From Flavobacterium psychrophilum (GTDB lineage Bacteria > Bacteroidota > Bacteroidia > Flavobacteriales > Flavobacteriaceae), in assembly GCA_945862065.1 (NCBI GenBank), contig CAMAWT010000003.1, positions 93,125-157,124 on the forward strand: a DNA stretch of 64,000 nucleotides. The letters run 5' to 3'. The notes beneath the pieces were generated by a model. That model saw only the letters and a program-made list of their open reading frames with translations. It was not told where the DNA came from and did no database searches. A program made the position numbers and the translations under genes. Shown one piece after another: positions 50,801 through 57,647 of this stretch (position 1 is its first letter; the number at the start of each line of letters is the position of its first letter).

Positions 50801-52812
50801 TCGACTTTCTAATTAAATCAACTTTTTGTTTATCGATTTTCATTGGTTTCTATCATTTAATGTTAGAACGAGAAAAAATGCATCAATTCAATAGATTTTA
50901 TCTTTTGAGTACGATTGTTATTTCATTAGTAATTCCATTTATAACATTTGAAATAATTGAAATTATTCCTGTTGTGGAAAACATACAATCTATAAATCTT
51001 AATTCAACGCCAATTATATTTAATGAAAATTCCGTCAAAGAAAATGTAATTCCTTTACAAGAAACTATTAATTACACACCCTATATATTATGGGGAATAT
51101 ATTGGTTGGTAACTTTAGTACTGATTGTAAGATTTATAATAAATTGTTTGAAGTTAATTTTAAAATCAAATTCTAATCCAACAGTAAAATTCAAAAATTC
51201 AAAACTGGTTTTGGTTGATGAGAAAATTATTCCACATACTTTTTTAAACTTTATTTATATAAATTTTGATGATTATAACAATAGAAACATTGAAGACGAA
51301 TTGTACACACATGAACTAGTTCATGTAACTCAAAAACACAGTTTAGATATTTTATTTATCGAATTATTGAAAGTGATTTTTTGGTTCAATCCCATTTTTA
51401 TTTTCTACAAAAAAGCAATACAACTCAATCACGAATTTCTTGCCGATGAAGAAATTGTGAAAACCTATAACAATGTTCCGTTTTATCAAAATTTACTTTT
51501 GCAAAAAAGCAGTAACATTCAAACGATTTACTTGGCCAGTAATTTGAATTATTTAGTAACCAAAAAACGATTAATTATGATGACAAAAAGCACATCCAAA
51601 AAAATTGCTACAATTAAAAAAATAGCGATAGTACCAATCCTTTCAGGATTAATATACTTTTTCTGTATTGAAATTGTAGCTCAAGAGAAAGTAGTTACTG
51701 TAAAAACTGATACTAAAAACTCCAAAATAACAGATAAAGATAAAATAAGAGACCGTTATTACAGTGGTGTTTACGTAAATCTTATTGATGAGAAAAACAA
51801 CAGAAAAGAAGTAATACTTTATGAAGACCTTTCATTAGAGGATAGAAGAAAATATCTAGATTTTGTCCCAGAAATGATGATTGAAAAAGAAATACCTGAA
51901 CCATTATTTGAAAAAATGAAAAGTAAAAATATGGCGGTTTGGATAAATGGAAAAGTAAAAACGAAAGAAGAAATCAAGAAATATAAACGAACTGATTTTA
52001 GTTATTATACTTATAGTTTTGTTCACAAAAATGCACGTTCAAAACGATTTCCGCAAGAATATCAATATACACTTTATACTAAACAATATTTTGATGAAAA
52101 TTTAAAAAACAGTCATTTACACTATAGTAACGACACTATAAAAATGGTGTTTATGAATCAGAAAAATAAAAATTGGGGAAAAGTTCAAAAAACACTTATC
52201 CCAAAAACTAAAGCTGATACACTTGTATGGTATTCAAAAGATAAAGATGGATATAACATTTATGTGAATAATCATAAAAGAAAAAAAATCATTGTAATTG
52301 ATGCTGGACATGGAGGGGAAGATTATGGAGCAAAAATTAACGATGAAATCGAAAGTAAAATTGTAGAAAGTATTTCAAAAAAAATCAAACTATTAAATGT
52401 TAAGGATGAAATTGAAATTGTGTTACTAAGAGAAGATGATAGTTATATTGGACTTAATGAGAGATTGAAAACAATAAATAAAATCAACCCAGATCTATTG
52501 ATTTCTTTACATATAAATTCATCGAATATTGCAGAGAAAAACGGCATACAAGCTTATGTTTCAAAAGATAATATTTATTATGAGGAATCTTTGGAAAGTG
52601 CAAATAGTTTAATTGATAAAATATCTAATGAAAAACTTAAAAAAGGAGAAGTAAACAATGCTAGTTTTTTTATTATTAAAAATTCTAATTGCCCTGCTTT
52701 AACATTAGAGATTGGATACTTATCAAATAATAGTGATAGAGAATATGTAACAAGTGAAAAAGGCAAGAATGAAATAGCTAATAGAATATATGAAGTAATA
52801 AAACAATTTTAA
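50797..52812 (+). CDS. BlaR1-like M56 membrane peptidase fused to N-acetylmuramoyl-L-alanine amidase
   Basis: A 671-residue protein. The N-terminal part has membrane helices (about 5-20, 35-55, 94-118) and an M56 zinc peptidase domain with HELVH (His172, Glu173, His176) and LNHEFLADEEIV. A helix at about 275-292 then leads to an extracytoplasmic segment of about 200 residues without recognised motif. The C-terminal 170 residues are an Amidase_3 domain with its zinc and catalytic residues: His505 (DAGHGG), Glu519, His572 (SLHINS) and Glu638 (TLEIGYLSN). The usual BlaR1 penicillin-binding sensor is absent. The gene overlaps blaI by 4 nt. It probably senses wall state and cuts wall peptides itself; that is inference. 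Confidence 0.88.
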   Translation: MIDFLIKSTFCLSIFIGFYHLMLEREKMHQFNRFYLLSTIVISLVIPFITFEIIEIIPVVENIQSINLNSTPIIFNENSVKENVIPLQETINYTPYILWGIYWLVTLVLIVRFIINCLKLILKSNSNPTVKFKNSKLVLVDEKIIPHTFLNFIYINFDDYNNRNIEDELYTHELVHVTQKHSLDILFIELLKVIFWFNPIFIFYKKAIQLNHEFLADEEIVKTYNNVPFYQNLLLQKSSNIQTIYLASNLNYLVTKKRLIMMTKSTSKKIATIKKIAIVPILSGLIYFFCIEIVAQEKVVTVKTDTKNSKITDKDKIRDRYYSGVYVNLIDEKNNRKEVILYEDLSLEDRRKYLDFVPEMMIEKEIPEPLFEKMKSKNMAVWINGKVKTKEEIKKYKRTDFSYYTYSFVHKNARSKRFPQEYQYTLYTKQYFDENLKNSHLHYSNDTIKMVFMNQKNKNWGKVQKTLIPKTKADTLVWYSKDKDGYNIYVNNHKRKKIIVIDAGHGGEDYGAKINDEIESKIVESISKKIKLLNVKDEIEIVLLREDDSYIGLNERLKTINKINPDLLISLHINSSNIAEKNGIQAYVSKDNIYYEESLESANSLIDKISNEKLKKGEVNNASFFIIKNSNCPALTLEIGYLSNNSDREYVTSEKGKNEIANRIYEVIKQF

Positions 52813-52836
52813 ACCAAAATTCCGATATAAAGCACT

Positions 52837-52871
52837 ACCTCAAATAAATTAAACACTATTTGGGGTTTTTT
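52837..52871 (+). terminator. Intrinsic terminator after the M56-amidase gene
   Basis: ACCTCAAATA pairs with TATTTGGGGT (one wobble) around a 10-nt loop and is followed by a T run. Confidence 0.8.
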
Positions 52872-52875
52872 ATTT

Positions 52876-52957
52876 GGAGCTATTTCCAGCTATTCGTTCC
52901 AATCTTTTCTTTTTTTAAAGAAAAAAAAGAAAAGGATTTCCACTTCTATCTGGGCTA
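52876..52957 (-). repeat. Intergenic hairpin repeat, copy E
   Basis: On the minus strand it starts TAGCCCAGATAGAAGTGGAA and ends ATTGGAACGAATAGCTGGAA then ATAGCTCC. The interior is a purine/pyrimidine hairpin with CTTTTCTTTTTTT pairing with AAAAAAAGAAAAG. It follows the terminator of the M56-amidase gene. Confidence 0.78.
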
Positions 52958-53034
52958 GGGGTTTACGTTTTGATATAAGATTTTCTTGAATAGAAGATTT
53001 ACTTTATAAAATTTATATTTCAAAAATTGAATCT

Positions 53035-53090
53035 CTACAACGTCTCCTTCAACCATTTATAAAATTCTCTTTGCCAAACCAAGGCGTTTT
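53035..53090. repeat. 56-bp direct repeat, distal copy (DR1)
   Basis: This matches 53772-53827 at 55 of 56 positions (A versus T in ACCAAGGCG/ACCATGGCG). The other copy encodes the last 18 codons and stop of the S9 peptidase; this copy is detached from that gene by the HepT/MntA module. Identity stops abruptly at both ends. Confidence 0.95.
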
Positions 53091-53097
53091 TGACAAG

Positions 53098-53448
53098 CTA
53101 AAATTCGTCTTTCTCTATAATTTTTAAAACATTTAATTTTAAATCAGGTAAATTAATTTTGATAACATTCCAAATTGTAAAATCATCAATACCAAAATAT
53201 TCATGAATAACCAAATTTCTTAACCCAATGATTCTTGCCCATGGAATATCAGAATGATTCAAAAGTAATTTTTGTGACAATCTATTGCTTGCCTCTCCAA
53301 TTATTTCAAGTTGCCGTAGGGTTGCATTAAACATCATTGAATTTTTTACAAAACTATCAATATCAACATCTTGCAAATAATTTTCAATTTCATTTATTGC
53401 ATCTACAATATGCAACAATCGAACTTTATCACCCAACCTATCTTGCAT
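53098..53448 (-). CDS. hepT: HepT-like toxin (DUF86 ribonuclease)
   Basis: A 116-residue all-helical HEPN protein. The catalytic motif RX4HXY is present as Arg77-N-L-V-I-His82-E-Tyr84. Family members act as RNases that are silenced when the partner nucleotidyltransferase adds AMP to the motif tyrosine. It overlaps the upstream mntA gene by 11 nt and its stop is 7 bp from direct repeat DR1, so it marks one end of a small inserted unit. Confidence 0.9.
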   Translation of the reverse strand: MQDRLGDKVRLLHIVDAINEIENYLQDVDIDSFVKNSMMFNATLRQLEIIGEASNRLSQKLLLNHSDIPWARIIGLRNLVIHEYFGIDDFTIWNVIKINLPDLKLNVLKIIEKDEF

Positions 53449-53731
53449 AAATCAATTTTTTTTCATTATCTAAAACGGGTTGCATGTATTTTGATAATCC
53501 TCTTGCAGATACTAAATCAACTTTCTTGGAAAGTAACTCTTGCAAATCTATTTGCATTTGAATAAACTCTAAACCAATTGGTTGACTATAATCCAACTCA
53601 ACCAATAAATCAATATCGCTGTTCTCATTTTCTAAACCTTTACTATAGGACCCAAAAAGATACGCTTTCAAAACAGGTTGTTTTGAAAAAAAATTCTTTA
53701 TTATTAATATTTGATTATTGTCGAGACTCAT
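53438..53731 (-). CDS. mntA: MntA-like nucleotidyltransferase antitoxin
   Basis: A 97-residue minimal nucleotidyltransferase. The motif FGSYSKGLENENSDIDLLVEL has Gly27-Ser28 and Asp39-x-Asp41, the active-site set, so AMP-transfer activity should be intact. It precedes and overlaps hepT as in the HepT/MntA systems. Its start is 40 bp from direct repeat DR2. There is little room for a promoter, so transcription may also come from the S9 peptidase gene upstream on the same strand. Confidence 0.9.
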   Translation of the reverse strand: MSLDNNQILIIKNFFSKQPVLKAYLFGSYSKGLENENSDIDLLVELDYSQPIGLEFIQMQIDLQELLSKKVDLVSARGLSKYMQPVLDNEKKLIYAR

Positions 53732-53771
53732 TATACTATTTTTTTATACAAATTTAATTAAAAAGAGAATA

Positions 53772-53827
53772 CTACAACGTCTCCTTCAACCATTTATAAA
53801 ATTCTCTTTGCCAAACCATGGCGTTTT
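53772..53827. repeat. 56-bp direct repeat, gene-proximal copy (DR2)
   Basis: It covers the last 18 codons and the stop codon of the S9 peptidase gene and is repeated at 53035-53090. The 681 bp between the two copies holds only mntA, hepT and short flanks. Confidence 0.95.
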
Positions 53828-55673
53828 GAGGTTGCAACACCCAGTGGTTCTCTTCTGGAAAATACAAAAACCTGCTTTTCAATCCGCGTAATTGTGCCGC
53901 CTGAAACGCTTCTTGCGATTGCCCAATGGGTACTCTAAAATCAGTTCCTCCTTGAATAATTAAGATAGGCTTGTTCCATTTGTCAACATACGTAATTGGG
54001 TTGAATTTGGTATATGATTTTTGCGCCGCCGCATTGTCTTTTTCCCAATAAGCACCACCAAAATCCCAATTGTTAAAAAATACTTCTTCAGTTGTACCAA
54101 ACATACTTTGCGTATTGAAAACACCATCATGAGCAATGAAGGTTTTGAAACGGTTGTTGTGAATTCCCGCCAAGAAAAAAGCAGAATATCCGCCATAACT
54201 TGCGCCTACACAACCCAAACGCGACGTGTCAACATAACTTTCTTTGGCAACATCATCAATGGCAGAAAGGTAATCGTCCATTACTTGCCCGCCCCAATCT
54301 TTAGATATTTGATCGTTCCATTCTTGTCCGTGTCCATACATTCCTCGTCTATTTGGCGCCACCACAATATATCCTTGCGAAGCCATTAGCGAAAAATTCC
54401 AACGGAACGAATAAAACTGTGTTAACGGACTTTGTGGTCCGCCTTGGCAATACAACAAGGTTGGGTATTTTTTTGTTTTGTCAAAATTGGGTGGCAAAAC
54501 CACCCATACCAACATTTTCTTTCCGTCGGTTGTGGTTACATATCTTCGTTCATATTTTGGTAATGATAATGAATTGTAAACCGCATCGTTTACGTTGGTT
54601 ATTTGTTTCCAAGTCTTTGTTTTTACAGTGTATGAAAATACTTCTGTAGCATGATTCATATCGGTTCTTGTAACCAAATAAGTTCCTTCAGATATAGAAA
54701 TAATATCGTGTACATCAAAATCACCATCGGTTAATTGCACCGGAAAAACAGCCATTTTGGTCATTCCAGGAAAAGCAACTTCAAACAATTGTGTTGTTCC
54801 GTTAATTGGAGCTATAAAATATATTTTACTACCGTCTTTACTCCATTGAAAACTGTTTACTGTTCCGTCAAAATTGGCAGTCAAATTTACATTCATTCCT
54901 TTAAAACTAACAATTATGTCATTTTTATCTGCTTCAAAACCATCGCGTTTCATTTGCAACCAAGTCAAATTTCCTGTTGGCGAAAAAACTGGATTGGTAT
55001 CATAACCCAAATTATTTTCCGTTAAATTTTTGGTGGTTTTTGTTTCTATATTATACTCATACAAATCGGTATTGGTAGAAATGGCATATTCGGTCCCAAA
55101 TTTCTTTTTGCATACATAAATAATACTTTTACTATCGGGTGACCAAATAAAATCTTCGTCGCCACCAAATGGTTTTTGTGGTGCGTCAAAAGGTTCGTCT
55201 TTCATGATGTCAATGGCTTTTGCATTTTCTTTATTTTCAGCATAAAAAACGTGGTTATGACTTCCTGTATTCCATGTATCCCAATGACGATAATCGAGCC
55301 CGTCATAAATTTGCGCTCCCGATTTTTGTAATTCTGGATAAAAATCTTTACCCAAAACCTTTTCTGTTTTTACCTCTTGTGATGACAAAATGTACTTTCC
55401 ATCGGGCGAAATATTCTTGTTTGCAACCAAGCTTGATGCATTTGTAACCTCAATTGCTACACCTCCTTTTAAAGGAATCGTATAATATTTTGAATTTATT
55501 TTATTGGCATCAACATCGGGTGTGCCCACTTTGTAAACTATATTTTTACCATCTTTTGAAATCCCTAAAACAGAAACGCGTCCCAGTTTCCATAGGGTTT
55601 CTGGCGACAAAACCTGTTGAGCCGAAGCTGCTATACTCATAATACTTAAAATTAAAACAATTCTCTTTTTCAT
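53772..55673 (-). CDS. S9 family serine peptidase (acylaminoacyl/dipeptidyl peptidase-like)
   Basis: A 633-residue exported peptidase. A signal peptide (1-18, ending SAQ) is followed by a beta-propeller of WD40-like/TolB-type repeats (about 30-380; FIWSPDSKSIIYV, SFQWSKDGSKIYFIAP) and an alpha/beta hydrolase domain. Catalytic Ser492 lies in GASYGGYSAF, the Asp in QGGTDFRVP and His610 in EENHWVLQP. It differs from the prolyl oligopeptidase at 2530-4647 in domain details and is a separate S9 subfamily. Its 3' end is duplicated at 53035-53090, evidence of an insertion event there. Confidence 0.92.
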   Translation of the reverse strand: MKKRIVLILSIMSIAASAQQVLSPETLWKLGRVSVLGISKDGKNIVYKVGTPDVDANKINSKYYTIPLKGGVAIEVTNASSLVANKNISPDGKYILSSQEVKTEKVLGKDFYPELQKSGAQIYDGLDYRHWDTWNTGSHNHVFYAENKENAKAIDIMKDEPFDAPQKPFGGDEDFIWSPDSKSIIYVCKKKFGTEYAISTNTDLYEYNIETKTTKNLTENNLGYDTNPVFSPTGNLTWLQMKRDGFEADKNDIIVSFKGMNVNLTANFDGTVNSFQWSKDGSKIYFIAPINGTTQLFEVAFPGMTKMAVFPVQLTDGDFDVHDIISISEGTYLVTRTDMNHATEVFSYTVKTKTWKQITNVNDAVYNSLSLPKYERRYVTTTDGKKMLVWVVLPPNFDKTKKYPTLLYCQGGPQSPLTQFYSFRWNFSLMASQGYIVVAPNRRGMYGHGQEWNDQISKDWGGQVMDDYLSAIDDVAKESYVDTSRLGCVGASYGGYSAFFLAGIHNNRFKTFIAHDGVFNTQSMFGTTEEVFFNNWDFGGAYWEKDNAAAQKSYTKFNPITYVDKWNKPILIIQGGTDFRVPIGQSQEAFQAAQLRGLKSRFLYFPEENHWVLQPQNAMVWQREFYKWLKETL

Positions 55674-55834
55674 TTTTTAAACGGTTTACTATTTTATAAA
55701 ACAACCCAATTACAAGTAATTTATCCTAAAAATAATGGATTGATAGGTACGTGTAATTTTTGTAAAAATAACAAAATAATTTTTAATGAGGGTTATCTCT
55801 TTTTTGTTTACTTTAGCATTTCAATCCAAAATCT

Positions 55835-56947
55835 ATGCACTTAAGTTATTGGGAAATAAAAAACTGGTTTTCAAATGTGGACTACACCATTGTAGGTAGT
55901 GGAATTGTAGGGCTACATTGTGCTTTGGCTTTGCGCGAACGTTTTCCAGATAGTAAAATTTTAGTACTTGAAAAAGGAATGTTACCACAAGGAGCTAGTA
56001 CAAAAAATGCAGGTTTTGCTTGTTTCGGAAGCCTTTCGGAAATAATTGATGATTTGCAATCGCATTCTGAACAAGAAGTGATTCAATTGATAAAAAAACG
56101 TTGGGATGGACTGCAATTATTACGAAAAAATCTTGGCGATGCAGCTATTGATTATAAGCCTTTCGGCGGATATGAGCTTTTTTTGAATGATGATGTAGCT
56201 ACTTATGAAACCTGTTTGCAAAAATTACCCTTCATCAATGATGTTTTAAAACCTCTATTTAAAACAGATGTTTTTGAAAAACAAGTTGATCGTTTTGGAT
56301 TTAAAAATTGCAACGAGCATACTATTTTCAACTCATTTGAAGGTCAGTTAGATACCGGAAACATGATGCAGGCTTTGCTTCAAAAAGCGGTTTCGAAGGG
56401 CGTTTTAATTCTCAATCAAGCAGAAGTATCTCATTTTTCAGACAATGGTTCTTCGGCAGAAATTCAAGTGAACGATTATACATTTACTACCAAAAAATTA
56501 CTATTTGCAAACAATGGTTTTGCATCACAAATCACAAACAACGAAGTGCAACCAGCAAGAGCTCAAGTTTTGATAACAGAACCCATCGAAAATTTGGATA
56601 TAAAAGGAACCTTTCATTTAGATAAAGGTTATTATTATTTTAGAAACATAAACAATAGAATTTTACTTGGAGGCGGCAGAAACCTCGATTTTGAAGGCGA
56701 AAAAACCACCGATTTGTCTCAAAGTGAAATCATTCAAAACCGTTTGGAATACTTACTTTCTAACGTGATTTTACCCAATCAAGAATATACAATTGCCCAT
56801 CGCTGGAGCGGAATTATGGGTGTTGGCAACAGCAAAAATCCTATCGTTTCGCAACTATCAAATCATGTGTATTGCGGGGTTCGAATGGGCGGCATGGGAG
56901 TTGCCATTGGAAGTTTAATAGGTAAAGAATTAGCTGATTTAATTTAA
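55835..56947 (+). CDS. FAD-dependent oxidoreductase (DAO family)
   Basis: A 370-residue flavoprotein with an N-terminal dinucleotide-binding motif (YTIVGSGIVGLHCALALRERFP, about 18-39) and a glycine-oxidase/D-amino-acid-oxidase-like fold. KNAGFACFGSLSE and the C-terminal RWSGIMGVGNSKNPIVSQL and YCGVRMGGMGVAIGSLIGKELA are characteristic of the DAO family. The substrate is not evident; an amine or amino acid is expected. It is the first of a plus-strand run with mtgA and a GH92 gene, 4 and 15 nt apart. Confidence 0.88.
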   Translation: MHLSYWEIKNWFSNVDYTIVGSGIVGLHCALALRERFPDSKILVLEKGMLPQGASTKNAGFACFGSLSEIIDDLQSHSEQEVIQLIKKRWDGLQLLRKNLGDAAIDYKPFGGYELFLNDDVATYETCLQKLPFINDVLKPLFKTDVFEKQVDRFGFKNCNEHTIFNSFEGQLDTGNMMQALLQKAVSKGVLILNQAEVSHFSDNGSSAEIQVNDYTFTTKKLLFANNGFASQITNNEVQPARAQVLITEPIENLDIKGTFHLDKGYYYFRNINNRILLGGGRNLDFEGEKTTDLSQSEIIQNRLEYLLSNVILPNQEYTIAHRWSGIMGVGNSKNPIVSQLSNHVYCGVRMGGMGVAIGSLIGKELADLI

Positions 56948-56951
56948 AAAT

Positions 56952-57632
56952 ATGTTGAAAAAAATTTTACAATTTGCAAAAAAAGTAGCGCTTTGGTTTT
57001 TTGGTATATCCATTTTTTTGGTAATAGTTTTCAAATGGGTGCCTATACCTTTCACTCCGTTAATGGTTACAAGAGCCATCGAAAACAAAATGGACGGCAA
57101 AGAAATGGTTTGTAGTCACGATTGGGTGCCGTTGTCTGAAATTTCAGTTAATATGCAAAAAGCGGTTATTGCAAGTGAAGACGGTACTTTTTTAACCCAC
57201 AACGGATTCGATTTTACAGCCATGCAAAAAGCTTTTAAAAACAATAATCGTGGGAGAAAATTGAAAGGCGGAAGTACCATATCGCAACAAACGGCAAAAA
57301 ATATATTCTTATGGCAAGGTAGAAGCTACATCCGTAAAGGTCTGGAAGCTTATTTTACCCTTTTAATTGAAGTTATTTGGGGCAAAGAACGTATTATGGA
57401 AGTCTATTTAAATAGTATCGAAATGGGAGAAGGAGTTTATGGCGCCGAAGCCGCAGCGCAATATTGGTATGGCATATCGGCGGCAAATTTAACCAAAAGA
57501 CAAGCGGCTGGTATTGCAGCTATTTTACCCAATCCTAGAAAATATAAGGCTACTAATTCTTCTTCTTACATAGAAAATAGAAAAGGAAAGATTGTCAGAA
57601 TAATGCGTCATATTTCTAAACCAGAGTACTAA
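56952..57632 (+). CDS. mtgA: Monofunctional peptidoglycan glycosyltransferase
   Basis: A 226-residue membrane-anchored enzyme that polymerises lipid II into glycan strands. One anchor helix (about 12-30) is followed by a GT51 domain: catalytic Glu76 in VIASEDGTFLTHNGFD, the second motif KGGSTISQQTAKNIFLW, and RKGLEAYFTLLIEVIWGKERIMEVYLNSIEMG. No transpeptidase domain is attached. It is probably co-transcribed with the flavoprotein upstream and the GH92 gene downstream. Confidence 0.95.
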   Translation: MLKKILQFAKKVALWFFGISIFLVIVFKWVPIPFTPLMVTRAIENKMDGKEMVCSHDWVPLSEISVNMQKAVIASEDGTFLTHNGFDFTAMQKAFKNNNRGRKLKGGSTISQQTAKNIFLWQGRSYIRKGLEAYFTLLIEVIWGKERIMEVYLNSIEMGEGVYGAEAAAQYWYGISAANLTKRQAAGIAAILPNPRKYKATNSSSYIENRKGKIVRIMRHISKPEY

Positions 57633-57647
57633 TTTTTAGAAAGTAAA

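Noticed and set aside
53035..53827. Considered an insertion sequence or integron because of the direct repeats
   Set aside because: No transposase, integrase or terminal inverted repeats are present between the copies.
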